Assembly (NCBI RefSeq): GCF_014694385.1
Contig: NZ_JAAOCA010000028.1
Coordinates: 1-64,000 of the forward strand
DNA: 64,000 bases
Origin: Pseudomonas typographi
GTDB lineage: Bacteria > Pseudomonadota > Gammaproteobacteria > Pseudomonadales > Pseudomonadaceae
Direction: 5' to 3'
In this document: piece after piece, positions 1-7,440 of the stretch
Layout: every line of letters starts with the position of its first letter
How positions within the stretch are numbered: the stretch's first letter is position 1
Translations under genes and position numbers: made by a program
The notes under the pieces: model-generated
What the model was told of the DNA's origin: nothing
Seen by the model: only the letters and a program-made list of their open reading frames with translations
Databases searched by the model: none

Positions 1-10
1 TTAAAGAGCG
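1..10 (-). promoter_or_regulatory. rRNA leader boxA-like element at window edge
   Basis: On the minus strand the first ten bases read CGCTCTTTAA, which matches the core of the rRNA antitermination boxA (GCTCTTTAAC). It lies just downstream of promoter P1, as expected for the leader of an rRNA operon whose 16S gene is outside the window to the left. The element is cut by the window edge. Confidence 0.65.
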
Positions 11-43
11 GTGGGTTGAGCCTTCGCTTCAACCGAGGCGCGC

Positions 44-71
44 ATTCTACGCTAACCTCTCTTGCTGTCAA
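44..71 (-). promoter_or_regulatory. rRNA operon promoter P1 (sigma-70)
   Basis: On the minus strand: -35 TTGACA at 66-71, a 16-bp spacer, and -10 TAGAAT at 44-49, followed by a GC-rich discriminator (GCGCGCC). This is the layout of a strong growth-rate-regulated stable-RNA promoter. It is the last of three similar promoters before the boxA-like element. Confidence 0.85.
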
Positions 72-153
72 GCGGAATATTCAGAAGCTTTTCGAAGAAA
101 CCGTTCAACTTCAACCACTTGACACGCTTCAGACCTCTCGAAGCGGGAGGCGA

Positions 154-181
154 ATTCTACAGCCTTAACACCGGCTGTCAA
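154..181 (-). promoter_or_regulatory. rRNA operon promoter P2 (sigma-70)
   Basis: On the minus strand: -35 TTGACA at 176-181, a 16-bp spacer, and -10 TAGAAT at 154-159. The hexamers and spacing are identical to P1, 110 bp upstream of it. Confidence 0.8.
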
Positions 182-296
182 CCACCTTTTTCACCGCGTT
201 CAATCCGGGAACTGAAACCACTTCCCGCAGCCCGAAAACCCTAACCCCTTGATAAACAAAGTGTTTAGCGTTCCGTTGTCGCTGGAAGTGGTGCGC

Positions 297-324
297 ATTA
301 TAGGGGCTTGGAACCTAGCGTCAA
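297..324 (-). promoter_or_regulatory. rRNA operon promoter P3 (sigma-70)
   Basis: On the minus strand: -35 TTGACG at 319-324, a 16-bp spacer, and a perfect -10 TATAAT at 297-302, followed by GCGC. The -35 contains the TGA stop codon of msrQ (321-323), so the rRNA promoter region begins inside the msrQ stop. Confidence 0.78.
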
Positions 325-941
325 GCCTTGTTCGAGGAAAAAGCCCGTTTATTTTTCCGGCGCGGCAGCCGCCGGCTGATTGCCGGCACGCGCAGCAGTA
401 GCAACACGCCGCCCACCGCCGCATAAATCGCCCATTCCTTAAGGTCGGCCCTTACAATCCATAGAAAATGCAAAAGCCCGAGGCCGAGCACCCCATAGGC
501 AAGTTTGTGCAGGGTTTTCCACCTGGCCCCCAGCCGGCGCTGGCTATAGCGGTTGGAGGTGATCGCCAGTACCAGCAGTATCAGAAACGCCACGGCCCCA
601 ACGATGATGTAGGGGCGCTTGCTGAGCTCGACCCCCAACTGTGCCCAGGCCAACCCCAGCACGAAGAACAGGTAGGCCACCAAATGCAGCGCCACATAGG
701 CAAAGCACCACAGCCCCAACTGCCGCCGCACCACCACCCACCCCGCCCAGGCCGTCACCCGCTGCAAGGGCGACATCGCCAGGGTAATCAACAACAAGAT
801 CAACGCGCCCAGCCCCAACCGGTCAACCAGTACCTTGCCCGGGTCTGGCCCCAAGGCAAAGATCCACGCTTGGTACAACCAATACACCGGCCACAGCGCT
901 ATGGCGAGGAACACTGCCAGGCGGAACCAGGGATAGCGCAT
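321..941 (-). CDS. msrQ: MsrQ, heme-binding membrane subunit of periplasmic methionine sulfoxide reductase
   Basis: This is an inner-membrane cytochrome b-type protein of 206 residues that passes electrons from the quinone pool or flavin reductase to MsrP. It belongs to the YedZ / ferric reductase-like transmembrane family, and its length is normal. About six hydrophobic segments are visible. Candidate heme ligands are His86, His145 and His158, each inside or beside a membrane segment. The start ATG overlaps the msrP stop by one base (TGATG), so translation is probably coupled. The C-terminus is basic (RRLPRRKNKR) and cytoplasmic by the positive-inside rule. Its stop codon lies in the -35 box of an rRNA promoter. 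Confidence 0.93.
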   Translation of the reverse strand: MRYPWFRLAVFLAIALWPVYWLYQAWIFALGPDPGKVLVDRLGLGALILLLITLAMSPLQRVTAWAGWVVVRRQLGLWCFAYVALHLVAYLFFVLGLAWAQLGVELSKRPYIIVGAVAFLILLVLAITSNRYSQRRLGARWKTLHKLAYGVLGLGLLHFLWIVRADLKEWAIYAAVGGVLLLLRVPAISRRLPRRKNKRAFSSNKA

Positions 942-1954
942 CAGTAATTCACCCGCAGGTCCATCCCACTGTAAAGCGACGCCACTTCGTCGGCATAGCC
1001 GTTGAACATCAGCGTTTCGCGAACATTGGGGCTGAACAAACTGCTGGGCAGGCGCCGCTCACGGGCCTGGGTCCAGCGTGGGTGATCGACCGTCGGATTG
1101 ACGTTGGCATAAAAGCCATATTCACTCGGCGCGATCTGCTGCCAGGTGGTGGCCGGCTGTTGCTCGACCAAGGTGATCCGCACAATCGACTTCACCCCCT
1201 TGAAGCCATACTTCCACGGTACGATCAGGCGCAGCGGGGCACCGTTCTGGTTGGCCAGCTCGCGCCCATACATGCCCACCGCCAGGATCGCCAACGGGTT
1301 CATCGCTTCGTCCATGCGCAAGCCCTCTACATAGGGCCAGTTGATCAATGCGAAGCCCGAGCGCTGCCCCGGCATGTGCTCCCGGTCGACCAAGGTTTCG
1401 AAGCGGATGTATTTGGCCTTGCTGGTGGGTTCGACCTGCTTGAGCAATGCCGAAAGCGGGAAACCCAACCATGGGATGACCATCGACCACGCCTCTACGC
1501 AGCGCAAACGATAAATGCGTTCTTCCAACTGATAGGGCTTCATGAAATCTTCCAGGGCATATTTGCCTGGCTTGCCTACCTCACCGTCGACTACTACCGA
1601 CCATGGCTCGGTAGGCAGGCTGCCGGCGTATCGCGCCGGGTCGCCCTTATCGGTGCCGAACTCGTAGTAGTTGTTGTAGTGCGTCGCGTCATTGAACGGC
1701 GTGATGCTTTCGCCTTGCACCGTTACCGCCTGCCAGCGCGTGTCGGGTAGCTTTTGCCTGAACCAGCCCGGGGCTGCGCTTGGCGCTACGCCGTCGTAGG
1801 CGCCCGGCGCCGCGCCCATGGCAAGCCCTGGCAGCAGCGCGCCGGCACCCGCCAATACCGCCCCACCGAGCACACGGCGGCGCGAGAGGTAAAGGGCTTC
1901 CGGGGTGACCTGCGACTCATTGCAGTCGCTGGGCCTGGACATCTTGATGAGCAT
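941..1954 (-). CDS. msrP: MsrP, periplasmic methionine sulfoxide reductase, molybdopterin catalytic subunit
   Basis: This is the catalytic subunit (YedY, sulfite oxidase fold) that reduces methionine sulfoxide in oxidised periplasmic proteins. It has 337 residues. The N-terminus carries a twin-arginine signal (SRRRVLGG, residues 24-31) followed by a hydrophobic stretch and an AMG-AA cleavage region, so it is exported folded with its Mo cofactor. The molybdenum-ligand cysteine is Cys152 in RCVEAWSM. An alternative ATG lies four codons in, at 1942. The gene is upstream of and overlaps msrQ, and lies 64 bp after pssA in the same direction. Confidence 0.95.
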   Translation of the reverse strand: MLIKMSRPSDCNESQVTPEALYLSRRRVLGGAVLAGAGALLPGLAMGAAPGAYDGVAPSAAPGWFRQKLPDTRWQAVTVQGESITPFNDATHYNNYYEFGTDKGDPARYAGSLPTEPWSVVVDGEVGKPGKYALEDFMKPYQLEERIYRLRCVEAWSMVIPWLGFPLSALLKQVEPTSKAKYIRFETLVDREHMPGQRSGFALINWPYVEGLRMDEAMNPLAILAVGMYGRELANQNGAPLRLIVPWKYGFKGVKSIVRITLVEQQPATTWQQIAPSEYGFYANVNPTVDHPRWTQARERRLPSSLFSPNVRETLMFNGYADEVASLYSGMDLRVNY

Positions 1955-2018
1955 AGGGCGCCTCCACAGGCCGATTAAGGGTCGATCCTAGGTGTGACGG
2001 CGCTGGGGGGCGTTTATT

Positions 2019-2867
2019 TCATTTACGCCGGCGCATCCGCAGCAGGTGCTGGATCGGGCCCGACGCCGCATAGGCCAGGAAGATCAGCAACAGGATGCGG
2101 GGCGGGTCGCTGAATACCACGGCGAACACCAGCACCACCGCCAGGATCGCCACAAAGGGTACACGGCCTTTGAGGTCCAGCTCCTTAAAGCTGTTGTACT
2201 TGATGTTGCTGACCATCAGCATGCCGGCCGCGGCGACCAGCAGCGCCACCAGGAACGAAAGCTTCGAGCCTGGGATGTCGTAGTCGCTCAAGGCCCATAC
2301 CGTACCGGCGACGACACCGGCCGCCGCCGGGCTGGCAAGGCCGATGAAATAGCGTTTGTCTGCCTTGCCCACCTGGGTGTTGAACCGTGCCAGGCGAAGT
2401 GCAGCCCCGGCTACGTAGATGAACGCGACCATCCAGCCTACTTTGCCCATATCGCCCAACGCCCAGCCGAAGGCCAACAAGGCCGGGGCCATGCCGAACG
2501 CGACCATGTCGGACAGCGAGTCGTACTCGGCGCCAAAGGCGCTTTGGGTGTTGGTCATCCGCGCCACGCGACCGTCGAGGCTGTCGAGCACCATCGCGAC
2601 GAAAATGGCAATGGCGGCGTAGGAGAAGTACTTGGAGGCCTCTACCGAATTACCGGCGCTCAACGCATTTTGTGCGCTGATCGAGTTGATGATCGAATAG
2701 AAGCCAGCGAACAGGTTGGCGGTGGTGAACAGGTTAGGCAGCAGGTAAATACCGCGATGGCGGACTTTGCGTCCTTGCGCATCGTGCCCTTCTTCGATGT
2801 GCTCATCGATAGGCAGCAAACTCTCAGCGTCAGCGGCCTGGTTGGGCTCTTCGGGACGTTCGCTCAT
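2019..2867 (-). CDS. pssA: PssA, CDP-diacylglycerol-serine O-phosphatidyltransferase
   Basis: This enzyme makes phosphatidylserine from CDP-diacylglycerol and serine, the first step to phosphatidylethanolamine. It is of the integral-membrane type, 282 residues. The CDP-alcohol phosphotransferase signature is complete: D98-G99-x2-A102-R103-x8-G112-x3-D116-x3-D120. Several hydrophobic segments follow. The N-terminal ~35 residues are acidic and polar, as in other Pseudomonas PssA proteins. I chose the ATG at 2867 (MSERPEEP); an in-frame ATG six codons upstream has no better support. The gene lies downstream of ilvC, separated from it by a strong bidirectional terminator. Confidence 0.93.
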   Translation of the reverse strand: MSERPEEPNQAADAESLLPIDEHIEEGHDAQGRKVRHRGIYLLPNLFTTANLFAGFYSIINSISAQNALSAGNSVEASKYFSYAAIAIFVAMVLDSLDGRVARMTNTQSAFGAEYDSLSDMVAFGMAPALLAFGWALGDMGKVGWMVAFIYVAGAALRLARFNTQVGKADKRYFIGLASPAAAGVVAGTVWALSDYDIPGSKLSFLVALLVAAAGMLMVSNIKYNSFKELDLKGRVPFVAILAVVLVFAVVFSDPPRILLLIFLAYAASGPIQHLLRMRRRK

Positions 2868-2980
2868 GATAAATCCTTGCAACAATATTAAAAAATTCGA
2901 CCTGTGCCCACCGCGTGCGTTCGCACTACACCAGGCTACAAACGTTGCAGCTTTATACCAGAACCCTGGCTGGCAAAACG

Positions 2981-3007
2981 AAAAAACGCGGCCGAGGCCG
3001 CGTTTTT
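2981..3007. terminator. Bidirectional intrinsic terminator between ilvC and pssA
   Basis: A perfect 7-bp GC stem (CGCGGCC / GGCCGCG at 2987-2993 and 2996-3002) with a GA loop is flanked by six As and five Ts. It can work in both directions, but its position 18 bp after the ilvC stop makes it the ilvIHC terminator. Confidence 0.9.
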
Positions 3008-3024
3008 AATGGGCACTGAACGTG

Positions 3025-4041
3025 TCAGTTCTTGCTTTTGTCGACGATCTTGTTAGCCGAAATCCATGGCATCATCGAACGCAATTGCTCGCCAATCACT
3101 TCGATACCGTGCGCCGCGTTGTTGCGACGGCGTGCAGTCATCGATGGGTAGTTGGCGGCGCCCTCGGCGATGAACAGCTTGGCGTATTCGCCGTCCTGAA
3201 TGCGCTTGAGCGCATTGCGCATGGCTTTGCGCGATTCTTCGTTGATCACTTCCGGGCCGGTGACGTATTCACCGTACTCGGCGTTGTTGGAGATCGAGTA
3301 GTTCATGTTGGCGATACCGCCCTCGTACATGAGGTCTACGATCAGTTTCAGTTCGTGCAAACATTCGAAATAGGCCATTTCAGGTGCATAACCGGCTTCG
3401 ACCAGGGTTTCGAAACCGGCCTTGACCAGCTCGACGGCGCCACCGCACAGAACGGCCTGCTCACCGAACAGGTCGGTTTCGGTTTCGTCCTTGAAGGTGG
3501 TTTCGATGATACCGGTGCGCCCACCACCCACGCCGGCGGCGTACGACAGCGCGACGTTCTTGGCGTTGCCCGACGCGTCTTGGTATACGGCGATCAGGTC
3601 AGGGATGCCACCGCCCTTGACGAATTCCGAGCGCACGGTGTGGCCTGGGGCCTTCGGCGCGATCATGATGACGTCAAGGTCGGCACGCGGCACCACTTGG
3701 TTGTAGTGGATGGCGAAACCATGGGAGAAGGCCAAGGTGGCGCCCTGCTTCAGGTTCGGCTCGACTTCATCCTTGTACAGGCGTGACTGGAATTCGTCGG
3801 GGGTGAGGATCATCACCAGGTCGGCGGCCGCAACGGCGGTCGGTACGTCGGTGACCTTCAGCCCATGAGCTTCGGCCTTGGCAACGGTCGGGGAGCCCTT
3901 GCGCAAGCCGACAGTGACCTCGACGCCGGAATCTTTCAGGTTGCACGCCTGCGCATGGCCCTGGGAACCGTAACCGATGATGGCGACTTTTTTGCCCTGG
4001 ATGATCGACAGGTCGCAGTCTTTGTCGTAATAAACTTTCAT
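3025..4041 (-). CDS. ilvC: IlvC, ketol-acid reductoisomerase (NADP+)
   Basis: Class I (short-form) enzyme of 338 residues. It isomerises and reduces acetolactate or acetohydroxybutyrate in valine, leucine and isoleucine synthesis. The N-terminal Rossmann motif is GYGSQGHAQA (about residues 24-33), followed by an Arg/Ser-containing NADPH-phosphate loop (LRKGSP). The conserved acidic Mg-binding segment (LMYEGG) and the C-terminal knotted domain are intact. It lies 57 bp after ilvH in the ilvI-ilvH-ilvC series and ends at a strong terminator. Confidence 0.98.
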   Translation of the reverse strand: MKVYYDKDCDLSIIQGKKVAIIGYGSQGHAQACNLKDSGVEVTVGLRKGSPTVAKAEAHGLKVTDVPTAVAAADLVMILTPDEFQSRLYKDEVEPNLKQGATLAFSHGFAIHYNQVVPRADLDVIMIAPKAPGHTVRSEFVKGGGIPDLIAVYQDASGNAKNVALSYAAGVGGGRTGIIETTFKDETETDLFGEQAVLCGGAVELVKAGFETLVEAGYAPEMAYFECLHELKLIVDLMYEGGIANMNYSISNNAEYGEYVTGPEVINEESRKAMRNALKRIQDGEYAKLFIAEGAANYPSMTARRRNNAAHGIEVIGEQLRSMMPWISANKIVDKSKN

Positions 4042-4098
4042 GAAATACCCCTGGTTGTTATCTGGGCCACACAGGCCACTTGCAAAAATGGTAAGCGT

Positions 4099-4590
4099 TT
4101 AGACGCTCAGAACTTTGTCGCCACGGGCGATCCCGGTTACACCGCTTCGCACGGTTTCAAGAATCGACGACGTACCCACTGCCTGGATGAAACTGTCGAG
4201 CTTATCGCTGGTACCGGCCAGTTGAACGGTATAGACGCTGCTCGTCACATCGACGATTTGCCCGCGGAAGATATCCGTGGTGCGCTTGACCTCTGCGCGT
4301 TGGGCGCCAGTCGCCTTGATCTTCACCAGCATCAGTTCGCGCTCGATGTGCGAGCTTTCCGACAGATCGACCAACTTGACCACCTCGACCAGCTTGTTGA
4401 GGTTTTTGGTGATCTGCTCGATGGTTTCGTCATGGCCAATGGTGGTCAACGTCAGCCGCGACAGGGTCGGGTCTTCGGTGGGCGCCACGGTCAGGCTTTC
4501 GATGTTGTAGTTACGCTGGGAGAACAGCCCTACCACGCGGGAAAGCGCGCCCGGTTCGTTTTCCAGCAACAGGGAAATGATGTGCCGCAT
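4099..4590 (-). CDS. ilvH: IlvH, acetolactate synthase small (regulatory) subunit
   Basis: Regulatory subunit of acetolactate synthase, 163 residues, normal length. The N-terminal ACT domain (about residues 4-75; motif NEPGALSRVVGLFSQR) binds valine for feedback inhibition. The C-terminal ALS_ss_C domain follows. The start is one base after the ilvI stop, so it is cotranscribed and probably translationally coupled with the large subunit. Confidence 0.97.
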   Translation of the reverse strand: MRHIISLLLENEPGALSRVVGLFSQRNYNIESLTVAPTEDPTLSRLTLTTIGHDETIEQITKNLNKLVEVVKLVDLSESSHIERELMLVKIKATGAQRAEVKRTTDIFRGQIVDVTSSVYTVQLAGTSDKLDSFIQAVGTSSILETVRSGVTGIARGDKVLSV

Positions 4591-4591
4591 G

Positions 4592-6316
4592 TCAGGTACG
4601 CTCCGTCTTGCTCAGCCACATATCGCGCATCGACCCATCCTTGATCTGCATTGGATAGACGTGCTCGCTGATGTCCACCGCGATGTCGAGAAACACCAGG
4701 CGGTCCTTCATTGCGAAGGCTTCGGCCATCATCGGCTGGAGGTCCTTGAGGTCGGTGATGCGCATGCCCACGTGCCCGTATGCCTCAGCCAGCTTGACGA
4801 AATCTGGCAGCGACTCCATGTACGAATGCGAATGGCGGCTGCTGTAGTTCATGTCTTGCCACTGCCGCACCATGCCCAGTGCACCGTTGTTCAGGTTCAC
4901 GATCTTCACCGCCAGGCCGTACTGCATGCAGGTAGACAGCTCCTGGATGTTCATCTGGATGCTGCCTTCGCCCGTTACGCAGGCTACGTCTTGGTCGGGG
5001 AAGTTGAGCTTCACCCCCATCGCGGCTGGGAAGCCAAAGCCCATGGTGCCCAGGCCACCGGAGTTGATCCAGCGGTTAGGCTTGTTGAAACGGTAATACT
5101 GGGCGGCAAACATTTGGTGCTGGCCCACGTCGGAACTGACAAAGGCGTTGCCACCGGTCACTTGCGACAAGGTTTCGATCACCGTTTGCGGCTTGATCAC
5201 GCTGCCATCGCCCTTTTCATAGGGGAACAAACCGCGCTCACCACGCCACTCCTCGATCTGCTTCCACCACGCGGCTACCGCTTCCTTGCTTGGCGCTTCG
5301 CCGATGTCCTTAAGCGTCGCGACCATTTCAGCCAGTACGCTATCGACCGGCCCCACTATCGGCACGTCGGCCTTGATCGTTTTGGAGATCGATGCCGGGT
5401 CGATATCGATGTGGATGATCTTGGCGCTGGGGCAGAACTTCGCCGCGCTATTGACCACCCGGTCGTCGAAACGCGCGCCCACGGCGAGAATCACGTCGGC
5501 GTGATGCATGGCCAAGTTAGCGGTGTAGCTGCCGTGCATGCCGAGCATGCCGACGAATTGGCGATCCGAACCGGGGTATGAACCCAAGCCCATGAGGGTG
5601 TTGGTCACCGGCGCGGTCAGCTGCTGGGCAAGTTCCGTCAGCGCGGCCGAGGCGCCGCCCAGAATCACCCCGCCACCGGCGTAGATCACGGGCCGCTTGG
5701 CCGCCAGCAGCATCTCGCTGGCTTTGCGGATTTGCCCGGAATGGCCGCGCAAGGCTGGCGAGTAGGAGCGCAGCTTGGCTTTTTGCGGGTGCGTGTATTC
5801 GTACTTCTCGCCCGGGGTGGTCATGTCTTTGGGGATATCTACCACGACCGGGCCAGGCCGGCCCGACTCGGCCAGGTAGAATGCCTTTTTCAGCACTTCC
5901 GGGATTTCCGAGGGGTGCTTGATCATGAAGCTGTGCTTCACGATCGGCCGGGAAATACCGATCATGTCGGTTTCCTGGAAGGCATCGGTGCCGACCGAAG
6001 TGCTGGGCACTTGGCCAGACAACACCACCATGGGTATGGAATCCATGTATGCGGTGGCAATCCCGGTGATCGCGTTGGTGGCCCCTGGGCCAGAGGTCAC
6101 CAGTACCACGCCAGCCTTGCCCGTGGCGCGGGCATAGCCGTCAGCCATGTGGGTAGCGGCTTGCTCATGGCGAACGAGGATGTGCGATACCTCAGGCTCC
6201 TTGAATAGCGCATCGTATACATGCAGAAGAGCACCCCCAGGGTACCCATAGATGTGCTTGACACCCTCGTCACGCAAAAAGCGGACGATCATCTCAGCGC
6301 CGGATAAGAGCTCCAC
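4592..6316 (-). CDS. ilvI: IlvI, acetolactate synthase large (catalytic) subunit
   Basis: Thiamine-diphosphate and FAD enzyme that condenses pyruvate with pyruvate or 2-ketobutyrate. The chosen GTG start at 6316 gives 574 residues. It is preceded by AGAGGTG with a 6-base gap, a better ribosome site than that of another GTG six codons upstream (6334). The catalytic Glu of the N-terminal domain is in RHEQAATHMADGYARA. The C-terminal ThDP/Mg motif reads GEGSIQMN, with Glu where many homologues have Asp (GDG); I believe this is common in Pseudomonas. It is the first gene of ilvIHC and has a leader of about 260 nt. Confidence 0.96.
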   Translation of the reverse strand: MELLSGAEMIVRFLRDEGVKHIYGYPGGALLHVYDALFKEPEVSHILVRHEQAATHMADGYARATGKAGVVLVTSGPGATNAITGIATAYMDSIPMVVLSGQVPSTSVGTDAFQETDMIGISRPIVKHSFMIKHPSEIPEVLKKAFYLAESGRPGPVVVDIPKDMTTPGEKYEYTHPQKAKLRSYSPALRGHSGQIRKASEMLLAAKRPVIYAGGGVILGGASAALTELAQQLTAPVTNTLMGLGSYPGSDRQFVGMLGMHGSYTANLAMHHADVILAVGARFDDRVVNSAAKFCPSAKIIHIDIDPASISKTIKADVPIVGPVDSVLAEMVATLKDIGEAPSKEAVAAWWKQIEEWRGERGLFPYEKGDGSVIKPQTVIETLSQVTGGNAFVSSDVGQHQMFAAQYYRFNKPNRWINSGGLGTMGFGFPAAMGVKLNFPDQDVACVTGEGSIQMNIQELSTCMQYGLAVKIVNLNNGALGMVRQWQDMNYSSRHSHSYMESLPDFVKLAEAYGHVGMRITDLKDLQPMMAEAFAMKDRLVFLDIAVDISEHVYPMQIKDGSMRDMWLSKTERT

Positions 6317-6575
6317 GTTGTTCACCTCTAACACGCCAGAATACCGCTCGTCGCGAGCGGGTCTTAAGTAGGTTTACTGCTAAGCAGAGCATGAGCGACG
6401 GTGGTCGCCGACTACGTCAGCTACTGACTGAGCAAGTATCGGGAACGCCCCAGAATGTTGCGGGGTTCTCCCACCCAGCGCGAGGTAACGCGTTGCGGGG
6501 TAAAACAGGTCGGCGCGGGTGTGCGCCTCATGATCTGCTGAGCGGGTCTGCTTCTGGCAGTCCCTTCACAGCGGA
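6317..6575 (-). promoter_or_regulatory. Long 5' leader of ilvI mRNA with hairpin at the ribosome site
   Basis: About 260 nt of untranslated leader lie between the predicted promoter and the ilvI GTG. A perfect hairpin with 7-bp stem (CCGCTCG-CGA-CGAGCGG, 6344-6360) lies just upstream of the AGAGGTG ribosome site. A second imperfect GC hairpin lies near 6440-6475 (GGGAGAACCCC and GGGGCGTTCCC arms). No U-tract follows either, so translational control is as likely as attenuation. Function is inferred from position and structure only. Confidence 0.5.
6421..6531 (-). CDS. Possible 36-codon leader peptide upstream of ilvI
   Basis: An ATG-to-TAG reading frame of 36 codons lies inside the ilvI leader. 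It contains an Asn-Ile-Leu triplet at the imperfect hairpin and a Leu-Leu pair near the end, but lacks the long Ile/Val/Leu runs of classical attenuator peptides. No good ribosome site precedes the ATG. It may be chance; conservation across Pseudomonas leaders would decide. Confidence 0.25.
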   Translation of the reverse strand: MRRTPAPTCFTPQRVTSRWVGEPRNILGRSRYLLSQ

Positions 6576-6581
6576 CTTCGG

Positions 6582-6610
6582 ATTGTTGTGAATAGCCCCC
6601 TGCAAGTCAA
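6582..6610 (-). promoter_or_regulatory. Predicted ilvIHC promoter (sigma-70)
   Basis: On the minus strand: -35 TTGACT at 6605-6610, a 17-bp spacer, and -10 AACAAT at 6582-6587 (4 of 6 matches). This is the best promoter-like sequence between the divergent ilvI and DUF4124 genes and would start transcription near 6575. Confidence 0.55.
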
Positions 6611-6675
6611 GCGATCCGTGGCTTTTCTTCATCTGTGGTAGCTTTTATGGCAGCTAAACTCATTTCGGAGCCTCC

Positions 6676-7113
6676 ATGCGCCTCAAACCACTCATAGCCA
6701 GTATTGTTTTGGCGGCGGGCACCTATGCCAGTGCCGCGCAGATCTACAAATGGGTGGATGCCCAGGGCGTGACCCATTTTGACGCACAGCCGCCAGCCGG
6801 GCAGAACGCCCAGCCCGTGCAGATCAACGCGCCGCAGCCGGCCAGCCCGCCCGGCGATAGCGATGGTGAGCCAGCGCCGAAACCCGATAACCAGCAGCGC
6901 GCCGTAGATGCCTCGGTGCGCCAGCAAGTGCAGCAACAACAGCAACAGACAGACGATTACTGCCAGCAGGCCAGAACTAACCTGGCGCAATTGAACAACA
7001 ATCCGCGCGTGCGCATGGAAGTGGACGGCGAAATGCGCCGGCTGACCGAAGAAGAGCGGCAAAAGCAAATCGCCACCACCCAACAAGGGATTGACGACAA
7101 CTGCAAAAACTGA
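6676..7113 (+). CDS. DUF4124 domain-containing exported protein
   Basis: Small secreted or periplasmic protein of 145 residues with unknown biochemical role. A signal peptide covers residues 1-20 (cleavage likely at ASA-A). Immediately after comes the DUF4124 core (QIYKWVDAQGVTHFDAQPP), a short beta-rich module. A Pro/Ala/Gln-rich linker follows, then a Gln-rich segment that looks like a coiled coil, with one Cys in each C-terminal half (QTDDYCQQA and IDDNCKN) that could form a disulfide. It is divergent from ilvI and its stop abuts the convergent yqcC stop. Function is not known. Confidence 0.85.
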   Translation: MRLKPLIASIVLAAGTYASAAQIYKWVDAQGVTHFDAQPPAGQNAQPVQINAPQPASPPGDSDGEPAPKPDNQQRAVDASVRQQVQQQQQQTDDYCQQARTNLAQLNNNPRVRMEVDGEMRRLTEEERQKQIATTQQGIDDNCKN

Positions 7114-7440
7114 TCAGCCGCGGCTGATTAACCCGTCGAATTGCTTGAGCGCGTCGCGCAGCCCTTGTGAGGCGTGCGGGCGGTCGGCGTATACCACCTC
7201 GGCCATCGCCAGAATGCCGGAGGCATTGGGCAGCGCAAGGTCCTGCTCGAGAATGGTTTTCATCCTTGGCAGGAACACCCATTGCAACCACTGCTCGAAC
7301 GCCAAGGTGTCGACGCAAAATGGCTCGACGCTGGCCAGCAGTTGCTCGGCGGGCCGCTCGGCGCCCCACCAGCCTTGCAAGCGCAACTCGCGCTCGATCA
7401 ACAGCAGTTGCTCGGCCAATCGCGGCACGCGGGGGTCCAT
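7114..7440 (-). CDS. YqcC family protein
   Basis: Cytoplasmic all-helical protein of 108 residues, normal length for the YqcC (DUF446) family, whose molecular function is unknown to me. Conserved-looking features are the LQGWWGAERPAEQLLASVEPFCVDTLAFEQWLQW-type central region (residues ~22-55, given here by description) and LPRMKTILEQ. Its ATG overlaps the stop of the upstream lipoprotein gene by one base (TGATG), so it is the last gene of the mrcB-lipoprotein-yqcC series. The overlap suggests coupled expression, not necessarily shared function. Confidence 0.85.
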   Translation of the reverse strand: MDPRVPRLAEQLLLIERELRLQGWWGAERPAEQLLASVEPFCVDTLAFEQWLQWVFLPRMKTILEQDLALPNASGILAMAEVVYADRPHASQGLRDALKQFDGLISRG

